A stretch of 64,000 nt of DNA from an uncultured Clostridia bacterium. Its GTDB lineage: Bacteria > Bacillota > Clostridia > Saccharofermentanales > Saccharofermentanaceae. Location of the stretch: the NCBI GenBank assembly GCA_946187935.1, contig CAMHSJ010000008.1, forward strand, positions 19,961 to 83,960. Reading direction: 5' to 3'. This document shows positions 51,290 to 60,693 of the stretch, piece by piece. Within the stretch, counting starts at the first letter, position 1; each line of letters starts with the position of its first letter. Position numbers and translations under genes: made by a program. The notes under the pieces were generated by a model, which was given only the letters and a program-made list of their open reading frames with translations, did no database searches and was not told the DNA's origin.

Positions 51290-51295
51290 TATAAT
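51290..51295 (+). promoter_or_regulatory. -10 box implying a leaderless phosphoesterase mRNA
   Basis: TATAAT ends only 6 bases before the ATG at 51302, so transcription would start at or next to the start codon. No ribosome binding site is seen. Confidence 0.5.
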
Positions 51296-51301
51296 CTCCA
51301 C

Positions 51302-51844
51302 ATGAAAATACTTATCGTCAGCGACTCGCACGGAGTGTCAGATAACGTCTTAAGAGCAATCGATAAGACAAACCCCGATCATTTTATCCATCTGGGTGAT
51401 ATAGAAGACGACCCTGAAGAGATCATAAAACACTTCTCATCACCGATACTTCCGCGCATCTTTATCAAGGGCAACTGCGATTACGGCGGCAGGGAGAGCC
51501 TGTGGAAGAATGCTGTCTTTGATCTGAATGGTCACCGTTTCTACTGCTGTCACGGACATAGTGAGAAGGTCTATTACGGACTCGCAACACTGGCTCTGAC
51601 CTGCGCAGAAGAAAGATGCGACATCGCTCTTTTCGGACATACGCATGTGCCCTTTGACAGCTCCGGGCTGGCGGTTAAGAATCCGCCTTACTATGAAGAG
51701 GATAACTTCTCCTCGTTTAATCCCGGGCTCAGGATCTTAAACCCCGGATCCATAACCCTTCCAAGGGGCGGTTATCCCAAGGGCTATATGGTCATGGACA
51801 TGGAATCTGACGGGCGGTATAAGGTTGCTTATCACACATTATGA
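51302..51844 (+). CDS. YfcE/MJ0936-type metallophosphoesterase
   Basis: 180 aa from the ATG at 51302; five extra residues upstream in frame are unlikely. The metal-site motifs SDSHG, HLGDIEDD, KGNCD, CHGH and FGHTHVP are all present in order. Members hydrolyse phosphodiesters in the cytoplasm; the natural substrate is unknown. A terminator follows directly. Confidence 0.95.
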   Translation: MKILIVSDSHGVSDNVLRAIDKTNPDHFIHLGDIEDDPEEIIKHFSSPILPRIFIKGNCDYGGRESLWKNAVFDLNGHRFYCCHGHSEKVYYGLATLALTCAEERCDIALFGHTHVPFDSSGLAVKNPPYYEEDNFSSFNPGLRILNPGSITLPRGGYPKGYMVMDMESDGRYKVAYHTL

Positions 51845-51845
51845 A

Positions 51846-51874
51846 AGGACTGCACCTTATTACAGTGCAGTCCT
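51846..51874. terminator. Terminator after the phosphoesterase gene
   Basis: AGGACTGCAC and GTGCAGTCCT, a perfect 10-base stem, followed by CTCT on the plus strand and TTTCAT on the minus strand; it may serve both this gene and rubrerythrin. Confidence 0.75.
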
Positions 51875-51932
51875 CTCTAGATCCTCAGTTGATCACGCGG
51901 TCTGGAAGATGTTTTGCGTGTAAGACCGCGTA

Positions 51933-52472
51933 TCAGTAATTCTCAGCATTAACTTCGAAGTAGCTCTGGGGATGAGCGCATACGGGGCACATCTCGGGTG
52001 CCTTTGTGCCGACTACGATATGACCGCAGTTCCTGCACTCCCAGATCTTGACTTCGCTCTTAGCGAAGACTTCCTGAGCCTCAACGTTCTTGAGCAGAGC
52101 TCTGTAGCGCTCTTCATGATGCTTCTCGATGGCGCCTACGAGCCTGAACTTGGCTGCAAGAGCGGGGAAGCCTTCTGCCTCGGCAGTCTTGGCAAAATCC
52201 TCGTACATGTCTGTCCACTCGAAGTTCTCACCGTCAGCAGCTGCTGCAAGGTTCTCGGCGGTTGTTCCGATGCCCTCTAATTCCTTGAACCACATCTTCG
52301 CATGTTCCTTCTCGTTGTCAGCTGTCTTGAGGAAGAGTGCTGCGATCTGCTCGAAGCCTTCCTTCTTAGCCTTGGAAGCGAAATATGTGTACTTGTTTCT
52401 GGCCTGGGACTCACCTGCAAAAGCTGCCTGTAAGTTCTTCTCTGTCTGTGTGCCTGCGTATTTGTTTGCCAT
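51933..52472 (-). CDS. Rubrerythrin
   Basis: 179 aa. A ferritin-like diiron domain ([39 protein letters not shown]) is followed by a rubredoxin-type domain ([14 protein letters not shown]). It reduces hydrogen peroxide in anaerobes. AAGGAGGG lies before the ATG. It lies between the ABC gene and the phosphoesterase and is transcribed alone or from the ABC gene. Confidence 0.97.
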   Translation of the reverse strand: MANKYAGTQTEKNLQAAFAGESQARNKYTYFASKAKKEGFEQIAALFLKTADNEKEHAKMWFKELEGIGTTAENLAAAADGENFEWTDMYEDFAKTAEAEGFPALAAKFRLVGAIEKHHEERYRALLKNVEAQEVFAKSEVKIWECRNCGHIVVGTKAPEMCPVCAHPQSYFEVNAENY

Positions 52473-52556
52473 ATAGGATCCCTCCTTGAGTATTGATACC
52501 TAATTATAGCAAGCTTTGTTACGTAATTAGGTGAACTTCTTATGAATTATTGATTT

Positions 52557-55500
52557 TTACTCAGTCCTCAGGGCTGTAACAGGATCCTGCTTGGAGGCTT
52601 TCCTTGAAGGGATAAGACCGCCTATGAGAGTAAGAAGTACGCTTAAGGCGACAAGTATCACTGCTGCGGGGATAGGGAGGAATGCGGATACTTCTTCCGT
52701 ATCACCCAGATGGTGGATGAGCATGTTGCCCGGAATGAGAAGGAGCAGTGAGATGATGACGCCCAGAAGTCCTGCCAGGAAGCCCGTTATCACGGTCTCG
52801 GCGTTAAATACCTGTGCGACATTGTGCTTGGATGCGCCCATGGCCCTTAAGATACCTATCTCCTTGCGCCTCTCTAATACGCTTATATATGTGATGACTC
52901 CGATCATGATGGAAGATACCACCAAAGAGATCGCGACGAATGCGATGAGGACATAAGAGATCGTATTGACTATCTTCGTAACGGACTTCATCAGTGCTCC
53001 GACGATATCCGTATAGGAGATGACTTTGGCACCGTCATCGATATCCTTGACCTTCTCATTGTAATCGTCGAGGATGGAGATTATCGCATCCTTGGACTCG
53101 AAGTCCTTGGGGTAGATCGTGATGGAGCTCAGCTGGTCAGGAGCACAGTAACCGAAGGCCGTAAGGTTGGTCTCTGCAGAAGACGCATTAGAGCCGCTCA
53201 TGAGCTCGGTAAAGAAAGACGCCATCTCCTCTTCGCCGACATTGATCCGGAAGGCTTCAGCCATAAGATCCTCATCTATCGTAAGGAGTGAGCCCATATC
53301 AGAGAACTTGTCTTCGAACGCGGTCTGGATGTTCTCGGCGAGCTTATCGCCTATCTTGGCAAATACCTTCTCCATAGCCTTAGCCATATCAGCAGACATT
53401 CCGTTCATCATGGAGTTAACGTTGCCTGCGATCCTGGCCTGGATCTCATCCATGTTTATGGCAGACAGCGCGCCCTGCGTTATTATCCGGCTCGCCTCAT
53501 CCGTTGCAAGATATGCCGTAAAGGATTCACTGAGCCTTGAAGGATCAGGGAGCTGGTTTGATGCGGCATAAGATGCGTAGCCTGCAAGAAGCGCATTAAC
53601 GAGTCCCGTGATCTGCGCGTCCGTTATATTCGTATTGCCTGCAAGTTCCGCGAACATGATATCAAGCTGCTCGCTTACCGCCTGCTGCCCTTCAGAAGTA
53701 CTAAGATATGCACTGAGGTTGGCATCAAGGGATGAAGTATCCGTCGGATCTATGCCGCGGGATATGCAGTATGTTGTATAGCCCGTCATGATCTTCTGCA
53801 TCGAGCTCTGCATCGTCTCATTGGAGATGCTGCCCAGGCTGCCTGACGTCAGGATGTCCATCAGCTGCTGCCTTAAGATGGTCCTTCCCGATTCGTCCTG
53901 CAAAAACTGCCTGAAGGCTCCTGCGAAATTGGCATAATTAGTAGAAGGATCCTGTGCGGCATATGCGAGGTACCCCGTCAGGAGCTGCTGCATTACGCCC
54001 TGAAGCTTCTCTCCATCAACCTTAAGGTTTACTCCCTTAAGAAGCGTGCTGATGTCGCCTGAGCTCAGATTGGGCATCGCACCCGCAAATTCAGACTCGA
54101 GATCGAGGCCGCCCAGATCACCGAACGCATCGCCGTCAAAATCAAATGCATTCTCATCGAAAACAAAGGCCTGGCCCATCAGCTCTTCATCAACGCTGAA
54201 CAGGTCGCCCATGTCAAAATCCGATCCTTCCTCATCGAAGCGCTCGCCCGTTAATACATTTATCTCGCGGTCAGCGAGCTGGGCCTGAACGATCTCTGCG
54301 TTATCTGCTTCAGCTCTTATCTCCTCTATGAGATCAGGTCCGTAATATATGCCTGAGCCGAGCATTATGATGTCCTCGCCTTCCTTGGGCTGGACGATAC
54401 CGACTATGGTAAGATCGCGCTCGCCGTCAAGAAGATCGTTCATGTACCTTCTGTTGTCCTTCATGTTCGTATAGACGCCCAATGTGTCGTCGTACTTATA
54501 GAACTTGAACGCGGGGCACACCTTGAACTGAACGCCCATAAAGTCGTCGTAGCTCCATTCGTACTGCGAGTCATCGTATGTCCTGCCGACGCCGTTCGCA
54601 AAATCCTGTATCATGGACTGCAGCTCTTCGTTATCCCGAAGTCCGAACGTGTAGACGATATAGTCTGACACAGCACCGTTAGATGACAAGACGAGTACGG
54701 CCTCCGAAGAGTTCTGCGGCCACCTGCCCGCTCTTATGTCGTACTGGTCTATGTAGAGATTGCTGTTTTTCGGAAGCTCGAAAAAGACATTGACCGAATA
54801 CATCGAAGAGAACACGGAAGATGACGGTATGCCCATCGACGAGAAGTTGTCATTGGGGTTTACCTGCAGGTACTTGTCAGATGCCTCGTCGTACTTGAAG
54901 ATGTACGGGGTCAGATCGTAAGAATACTCGATGCCGTTGGCCAGATCGTGTATCTCGATCCCTTTATTGGCAGAATCGCCGCCTGCAACCGCTTCGCCGC
55001 TCTCAAGATAAGTCCTCAGGGAATCAAGGTCATTGGTCGTTACGGATGAGACCATGCTGCCAAGGCTCGGGACTTCAACAATGTAGCCGTCCCTGGCGCG
55101 CTCAGAAGTCTCCGTGGGAGTCATCATCATGGAGATGACTGATACCGATGACCCTTCTATCGACAGAGGATACTGGGACAGTGTCTGCGCCTCGGTGTCA
55201 TCTATGTACTTGTTTACGCCCGTGGACAGAGAGAGTATGAGCGCTATTCCTATGATGCCTATAGAACCTGCGAAGGCTACAAGGATGGTACGCGCCTTCT
55301 TGATCCACAGATTGTTGAAGCTAAGAGACAGCGCCGTAAGAAAGCTCATCGACGCTTTGCCCAGGTTCCTGTGCACCGGAGCAGGCCCTAAGTCCTTGGG
55401 ATCAAACGGATCTGAATCTGATATGATCTTGCCGTCCTTGAGCCTTACTATCCTCGTCGCATACTGCTCTGCAAGCTCGGGGTTATGTGTGACCATGACG

Positions 55501-56078
55501 ACGAGCCTGTCCTTGGCAACTTCTTTGAGAAGATCCATAACGTGAACGCTGGTCTCTGAATCGAGAGCACCCGTAGGCTCGTCAGCCAGAAGGATGTCGG
55601 GATTGTTTACAAGAGCTCTTGCAATAGCGACTCGCTGCATCTGGCCGCCTGAGAGCTGATTGGGCTTCTTGTGCGCCTGTTCTTTGAGGCCGACCTTTTC
55701 GAGTGCGTCAAGAGAACGCTTCTTCCTCTCCTTGCCGGAGATGCCTGAGATGGTCAGCGCCAGTTCGACATTGGCGAGTATGGTCTGGTGCGGGATAAGG
55801 TTATAGCTCTGGAATACGAAACCGATGGAATGGTTTCTATATGAATCCCAGTCCCTGTCTTTGTATTTCTTGGTGGATGTGCCGTTTATGATAAGATCTC
55901 CCGTATCGTAGCGGTCGAGGCCTCCGATGATGTTAAGAAGGGTCGTCTTGCCCGAACCCGAAGGTCCCAATATGGCGACAAACTCGTTGTCCCTCAGATT
56001 CAAAGAGACATCATCCAGAGCCTTCTGGATGAGACCTCCCGTCTTATACTGCTTGAATATGTTCTTGACCTGGAGCAT
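52557..56078 (-). CDS. Fused ABC transporter, MacB/FtsX type, with large outer domain
   Basis: 1173 aa. The ATPase is at residues 1-230: Walker [10 protein letters not shown], signature [14 protein letters not shown], Walker [24 protein letters not shown] membrane helix near residue 265 leads to an outer region of about 760 residues, much of it acidic and helical with Phe-Asp-rich stretches, and three helices of the FtsX fold (about 1050-1165, with [18 protein letters not shown]) close it. MacB-type proteins do not transport in the classic way but move a periplasmic or outer partner; in Firmicutes they serve antimicrobial peptide or lipoprotein handling. No sensor kinase gene lies nearby. Confidence 0.92.
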   Translation of the reverse strand: MLQVKNIFKQYKTGGLIQKALDDVSLNLRDNEFVAILGPSGSGKTTLLNIIGGLDRYDTGDLIINGTSTKKYKDRDWDSYRNHSIGFVFQSYNLIPHQTILANVELALTISGISGKERKKRSLDALEKVGLKEQAHKKPNQLSGGQMQRVAIARALVNNPDILLADEPTGALDSETSVHVMDLLKEVAKDRLVVMVTHNPELAEQYATRIVRLKDGKIISDSDPFDPKDLGPAPVHRNLGKASMSFLTALSLSFNNLWIKKARTILVAFAGSIGIIGIALILSLSTGVNKYIDDTEAQTLSQYPLSIEGSSVSVISMMMTPTETSERARDGYIVEVPSLGSMVSSVTTNDLDSLRTYLESGEAVAGGDSANKGIEIHDLANGIEYSYDLTPYIFKYDEASDKYLQVNPNDNFSSMGIPSSSVFSSMYSVNVFFELPKNSNLYIDQYDIRAGRWPQNSSEAVLVLSSNGAVSDYIVYTFGLRDNEELQSMIQDFANGVGRTYDDSQYEWSYDDFMGVQFKVCPAFKFYKYDDTLGVYTNMKDNRRYMNDLLDGERDLTIVGIVQPKEGEDIIMLGSGIYYGPDLIEEIRAEADNAEIVQAQLADREINVLTGERFDEEGSDFDMGDLFSVDEELMGQAFVFDENAFDFDGDAFGDLGGLDLESEFAGAMPNLSSGDISTLLKGVNLKVDGEKLQGVMQQLLTGYLAYAAQDPSTNYANFAGAFRQFLQDESGRTILRQQLMDILTSGSLGSISNETMQSSMQKIMTGYTTYCISRGIDPTDTSSLDANLSAYLSTSEGQQAVSEQLDIMFAELAGNTNITDAQITGLVNALLAGYASYAASNQLPDPSRLSESFTAYLATDEASRIITQGALSAINMDEIQARIAGNVNSMMNGMSADMAKAMEKVFAKIGDKLAENIQTAFEDKFSDMGSLLTIDEDLMAEAFRINVGEEEMASFFTELMSGSNASSAETNLTAFGYCAPDQLSSITIYPKDFESKDAIISILDDYNEKVKDIDDGAKVISYTDIVGALMKSVTKIVNTISYVLIAFVAISLVVSSIMIGVITYISVLERRKEIGILRAMGASKHNVAQVFNAETVITGFLAGLLGVIISLLLLIPGNMLIHHLGDTEEVSAFLPIPAAVILVALSVLLTLIGGLIPSRKASKQDPVTALRTE

Positions 56079-56114
56079 ATATCACCTTATCCCTTATTTT
56101 TTCCGTTATTATTC

Positions 56115-56138
56115 CGCGTGTATGATAACATGCACGCG
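56115..56138. repeat. Hairpin between the NYN and ABC genes
   Basis: CGCGTGTATG and CATGCACGCG pair at 9 of 10 positions around ATAA in the 91-base gap. It could end the surface operon although the T-run is weak. Confidence 0.4.
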
Positions 56139-56169
56139 CGTATAGATATATATGCTTTTTGATGTTTTT

Positions 56170-56853
56170 TTAGGTTTTTTTGACAGGAAGCGCTCTTAAA
56201 TCGTCAAAAGCCTTCTTGATCTGGTTATAAAACTCCCTGCCGCCGGCTTCTCCCATCGCCGAACGGAAATAGTTATAGAAGGCATTCTTGCTCTCGCCTG
56301 CCAGAAGCGCGCTGTAGACATACGCCGACTGCGCCGTCGTGATCTCCATGCCGCATTTGTCACGGATTATGTCCCTTATCTTCCTGTCGGTCTTGGCAGG
56401 AGCCTGACGCGATACGGGCTTGCCCTTGGAGGCAGGTTTCTTGCGGGGCGCAGCAGGAGTTGTCTCCTTTTTGGGTTTTATGTCTTTGCCTATGGATTCC
56501 ACGCGCGTCACGTTATTTATCCCGCGCTTTTTCATCTGGGCTATGGCAGGATCGTAGCCTTTGTCCTTGCTGACGATTATGAACCTTGATTTGCCCTGCG
56601 TTCCGTCTCCTTCGGTCGCATCGATGAGAAGCTCTGTTAAGAGCTGGAAATCCAGAGCGTTCTTGGTCCCTGTAATGACGTCGTCTATTACGATATGGGC
56701 CCTGGCCTTCATGACGGTCTTGATGTCTTTGAACTTCATTGCGTCAGTCTCGCTCTTGGCAAAGATCTTGACGTTGTCGTCCGAAGCGAGGTCTTCTAAT
56801 CCCGCCAGTCCTGCTGTCTTAACATTCTCGAAGTCTATGTAGTAGTTTCTCAT
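56170..56853 (-). CDS. NYN/PIN-like nuclease domain protein
   Basis: 227 aa from the ATG at 56853, which lies 6 bases after GAGGG; the ATG at 56859 touches that site and is unlikely. Residues about 1-125 are NYN-like: YYIDFENVK with the first acidic residues, a central DFQLLTELLID, and FIIVSKDKGYDPAIAQMKKRG. A Pro/Lys linker leads to a helical C-terminus. NYN proteins cut RNA. It follows the LTA synthase gene by 9 bases, an odd mix of jobs. Confidence 0.85.
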   Translation of the reverse strand: MRNYYIDFENVKTAGLAGLEDLASDDNVKIFAKSETDAMKFKDIKTVMKARAHIVIDDVITGTKNALDFQLLTELLIDATEGDGTQGKSRFIIVSKDKGYDPAIAQMKKRGINNVTRVESIGKDIKPKKETTPAAPRKKPASKGKPVSRQAPAKTDRKIRDIIRDKCGMEITTAQSAYVYSALLAGESKNAFYNYFRSAMGEAGGREFYNQIKKAFDDLRALPVKKT

Positions 56854-56862
56854 CTTCATCCC

Positions 56863-58932
56863 TCATTTCTCGTATAGCGTATTGTAAACATAGTAGCTGT
56901 AGAGCCTTCCTGCATTCTCGGTATCCTGCGGGTTGGAATCCGGGTAACTGAGATATCCCGCCTGGTTTACTACGGGTAAGATGTTCCTCTCGGAGGCAAG
57001 GAAAGCGTAGTATCTGTCGTATTCAAAGCCTGCCGCGGAAAGAAGATCCAGTGACAGGTAATTAAGGCTCGTAACGTTTCCTATATCTCCGATATCTATA
57101 GTATGCTCTGCTGCCGCTCCGGTATCTATATTGTAATTTGCCCATATCCTGTAAGGCGTAAGATAACCCCTGCCGCCCCTGTCGAAATCGCTTCCCGATA
57201 CGGGCGCGCAGGAAGGCTGGTGATCACCGTAGATCACTACGATATATCTTTCTTCTCTCGCTTCAAGATCCGTAAGGAGCATCTCCAGAGCCTTGTCGCT
57301 CAAGGCTATCCTGGAGCAGAAATTATTGAGTTCTTCAGCCCTCGAACTGTCTAATCCAAGATCGCTCCTGGCCTCATAGTAAGTAACGCCTCCCGTATAA
57401 GTTCCCGCATATCCGCCATGGTTCTGAACGGTCACGAGAAGATCGAAGAACGGGCCTTCTTTCTCCTGCTCATCTATGACCTTTATCAGATTCCGGTATG
57501 CGCATCTGTCGGTCATCCATCCGTTTATGAAATCCTCATCGGTGTATTCAAGATCGTCTATGAACATGCTCTTTGTAAATCCCAGCATCGGATAGACCTG
57601 CTGCCTGTTCCAGTTGCCTGAAGGCGCGGGATGCATCGCAAGAGACGTATATCCCATGTCAGATAAGAAGCTCACGACAGATCTTACAGGCGTGTCTCTT
57701 AAGACTGTGTTGAAAGGAACCGTGGCAGATGGCAGATAAGCAAGTGACAGGCCCGTCAGGAATTCAAATTCGGAGTTCGGGGTATTGCCTCCGAACACGG
57801 AAGTGTACACATATCCGCTTACGCAGTTATCCCTGTCTTCAAGGCTGTCAAAATAAGGATCAGGGTCTTCCAGGGGGCCCAGCTCGCCATAGATACCAAG
57901 ATCCGTGTAGGACTCGTTCATGATGACAATGATGTTGGGCTTCACCCCTTCGCTCGTACGGACGGCATCTTCCAGGCTGACCTGATATTCCGTGTAGGCG
58001 GTGTTGATGGCCGCATTGAGAGCATCTTCGGAATACCCGTCAGGCTTTCTTACGTGCATGACGTCAATGGACTTTACAAAGTTCAGATAGAAGCCGACCA
58101 GAGAAGAAGGATTATCGTTCCACGCCGTGTATGTATGGCAGTTCTCCCTGCCCTCCCACCTGTCTTCAGCAAACCAGATCTTAAGGGCCAGGAACTGCAA
58201 AACGGCAAATGCCAGCGCTATAACGAGGAGCAGTATCTGCTTTGCGGCAGGACCCAGCAGGAAGGCGTGTTTCTCGTTGTCCCTCTTTTCGCTCTTGAGA
58301 GGGGCGCGCCTTACAGCTATGCCGAGAATAGACAGCGCGAAAAGGATATAAGGAGCCAGCATGAAGCATATGGGGATCTCCAGAGGATATGAGTAATCGC
58401 CTGCAACGGCCAGCGCAGTCTTGGCCGAGACCAGATCCTCCATGACGAGCTCATGTCCGCGGAACTGATATACGAAATAATCCGTTACGGCAATGAGCAT
58501 AAACGGCAGCGGCGTAATGATGCCCGCCATCCTGGGGCTCAGCGTCACAGCCCTCAAAAGGAAATACAGGGCGATCATTATGGGCATCTCGAAAAAGAGT
58601 CTTCCGTCGTAGAGCAGATGAATGGAGAATATCCCGGGATTGCCGAACCACTCATGCCCGTAGATGAGGCCGAGCTGGAAATAGTAGCATATGAAAACAG
58701 CTGTATAGACAGGGATCAGGATGTCCGCGATATAGCTGCGCCTGACATCAGGCGTTATGGTGACAAATGAGAGCAGCATGAACAGAAGGATGCCGAACAC
58801 CGCGCCCGTGAAATGCGTTACAAAATAGACCGTCATGACAAGACCCAAAACAAGGCTCAAGGCGATCCTTACGATCGTCTTCTTATTGAACACAACTATC
58901 TTGCCAAGCCTGGTCTTCAGATCTTCAAACAT
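56863..58932 (-). CDS. LTA synthase family sulfatase-fold membrane protein
   Basis: 689 aa. Six or seven membrane helices fill the first 260 residues. The outer domain starts KPNIIVIMNESYTDLG, where the Glu binds metal, and has the nucleophile Thr in GGNTPNSEFEFLTG; VTVQNHGGY and IYGDHQPSC add the metal-binding His and Asp residues. It transfers glycerol-phosphate from phosphatidylglycerol onto a lipid or polymer. It follows the lysozyme gene by 16 bases in one operon, which suggests wall polymer building next to wall turnover. Confidence 0.92.
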   Translation of the reverse strand: MFEDLKTRLGKIVVFNKKTIVRIALSLVLGLVMTVYFVTHFTGAVFGILLFMLLSFVTITPDVRRSYIADILIPVYTAVFICYYFQLGLIYGHEWFGNPGIFSIHLLYDGRLFFEMPIMIALYFLLRAVTLSPRMAGIITPLPFMLIAVTDYFVYQFRGHELVMEDLVSAKTALAVAGDYSYPLEIPICFMLAPYILFALSILGIAVRRAPLKSEKRDNEKHAFLLGPAAKQILLLVIALAFAVLQFLALKIWFAEDRWEGRENCHTYTAWNDNPSSLVGFYLNFVKSIDVMHVRKPDGYSEDALNAAINTAYTEYQVSLEDAVRTSEGVKPNIIVIMNESYTDLGIYGELGPLEDPDPYFDSLEDRDNCVSGYVYTSVFGGNTPNSEFEFLTGLSLAYLPSATVPFNTVLRDTPVRSVVSFLSDMGYTSLAMHPAPSGNWNRQQVYPMLGFTKSMFIDDLEYTDEDFINGWMTDRCAYRNLIKVIDEQEKEGPFFDLLVTVQNHGGYAGTYTGGVTYYEARSDLGLDSSRAEELNNFCSRIALSDKALEMLLTDLEAREERYIVVIYGDHQPSCAPVSGSDFDRGGRGYLTPYRIWANYNIDTGAAAEHTIDIGDIGNVTSLNYLSLDLLSAAGFEYDRYYAFLASERNILPVVNQAGYLSYPDSNPQDTENAGRLYSYYVYNTLYEK

Positions 58933-58948
58933 GATTTCTTAGCCCTTA

Positions 58949-60634
58949 TCAGTGCCCTCCGGGGTAGTAGACATCAAGATCGACCACGCCCTCTATACCG
59001 TTTATCAGGCCCACGGACGTGCGTTGCCACAGAATGTAGCTGCCTGAGTAATTGGTGTGAGCGGTGTAGTGGGCTACCCAAACCTGATGCCCGTAAGGAT
59101 TCCAGCAGTGCTTAAGATACCAGGCGCTCGCATAGAGCATTACGTCGTATCCGCGCTTGTTCATCTCGTCCGCAAAGCAGAACCACAGGTGGTTGAGGCT
59201 GCCGTAATCCATGCCTTTTGCTTCGAGCTTGTCATACTCCTCCCAGTCAAAGGCGACAGGGAAATCGAGAGTTATGCCTGTGCTGTCCAGGATATCGCAA
59301 ATGAGGTTTACATGCTCTCTTATCTCTTCTTCGGTATTGACCGTACTGTAGAAATATACGCCTACAAGAAGCCCTGCGGCCTTGGCGTTTCTGATGTTCT
59401 GAAGAAAATACTTATCCTGGAAAAACGTCTCATCAGAAGACTTTGTGCCCGCGACTCTTATAATGACGAAGTCACAGCCTGCATCCTTGACCTTCCTGAA
59501 ATCTATATTCTCCAGCCAGGCGGACACATCGATGCCGACAAGAGCTCCTCCGTTTCTGTAGTCCGCTCTGAAGTCGCCAAAATAGATCCTGTTCGGATCG
59601 TACTGCTCGTAAGCATGATCAGCGGCGGATACTATCCCACCCACATCGGATGGAGCGGCATCGCCTTTCCTGACCAATACCACCTGTATCGCTTCAAGTC
59701 TCTTGCCGAAACCCGAGGTCCCTGCCGTCTCGCCGTCAGATGCCCACTGCATCCATCCGTAGTCCTGGGCGTGGACCCTGTAGTAAACATCGTAATAGTC
59801 AGCTATCTCGCCCGTAAGCTTGATCTTTATCGCTTCAAGCCTTAAGGCTCTGCCTGATGTTCCCGCAAAACCCCCGTCAGAAGACCAATTGTCTGACCAT
59901 CCTATGTTTTCTATATGCGTTATATAGGAAATGCCGCCTGAATACTGCGCACAGGCAAGGTTCATGGAGATCGCTTCGAGCCTCTTGGACCTGCCTGATG
60001 TGCCCGAAACTCCGCCGTCAAAAGACCATGCGCCTTCCCATCCGTAGTCCTGAACATGAGTCCTGTAATAAACGGAAGGCGTGTTCTCGCCCTGATCTAT
60101 GGGAACAAGCTTGACCCTTAATTCCTCGAGCCGCTTGGATTCGCCCGTAGTGCCTGAGATCGCACCGTCCCTCACCCATTTCTGGATGTCGCCGTAATCC
60201 TGGATGTGCGTTGTATACATGACACTGTAGTGCTCTGCCAGATCGCCCGTGAGCCTGATCCTGATGCCTTCAAGCCTTAAGCTCTTGCCCTCGGTCCCGG
60301 CAATATTCCCTGCATCGGTCCAGTCCATCCATCCAATGTTCTGGACGTGGACCTGATACTGCATATTGCCCTTATAGCCTGTGTTGTTGATGAAATCTAT
60401 CTTGACAGCTTCAAGACGCTTAGCCTGCCCTCTTGTTCCCAGCGTTAATACGCCGTCTGAATAACTGCCGGAAGTATCGCCTTTATCCTGGACATGCGCA
60501 TAACCTGACAGCTCATACAAAGTCACGGCCCTTGAAACCTGAGGACTAATGGTCTGAGACAGGATGCTTAAGGTGATCATCAGGGCCAGAAATGCCACTG
60601 AAGTCTCCGTAAGCCGGCTTAGTATCTTACGCAT
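58949..60634 (-). CDS. Secreted GH25 lysozyme with six ChW repeats
   Basis: 561 aa. A signal-type helix is at residues about 10-30. Six ChW repeats fill residues about 40-330 (VHVQNIGWMDWTDAGNIAG being the second). From about 365 a GH25 muramidase follows: VGIDVSAWLENIDF with the first catalytic Asp, VGVYFYSTVNTEEEI, PVAFDWEEYD with the acid pair, and LYASAWYLKH. It cuts glycan strands of peptidoglycan. The ChW part likely keeps it on the wall. Confidence 0.93.
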   Translation of the reverse strand: MRKILSRLTETSVAFLALMITLSILSQTISPQVSRAVTLYELSGYAHVQDKGDTSGSYSDGVLTLGTRGQAKRLEAVKIDFINNTGYKGNMQYQVHVQNIGWMDWTDAGNIAGTEGKSLRLEGIRIRLTGDLAEHYSVMYTTHIQDYGDIQKWVRDGAISGTTGESKRLEELRVKLVPIDQGENTPSVYYRTHVQDYGWEGAWSFDGGVSGTSGRSKRLEAISMNLACAQYSGGISYITHIENIGWSDNWSSDGGFAGTSGRALRLEAIKIKLTGEIADYYDVYYRVHAQDYGWMQWASDGETAGTSGFGKRLEAIQVVLVRKGDAAPSDVGGIVSAADHAYEQYDPNRIYFGDFRADYRNGGALVGIDVSAWLENIDFRKVKDAGCDFVIIRVAGTKSSDETFFQDKYFLQNIRNAKAAGLLVGVYFYSTVNTEEEIREHVNLICDILDSTGITLDFPVAFDWEEYDKLEAKGMDYGSLNHLWFCFADEMNKRGYDVMLYASAWYLKHCWNPYGHQVWVAHYTAHTNYSGSYILWQRTSVGLINGIEGVVDLDVYYPGGH

Positions 60635-60693
60635 AAATAACTATTCTCCGTTTGTCCTTTTGGGCAAATGCCTGAGAATATTATATCAAATCA

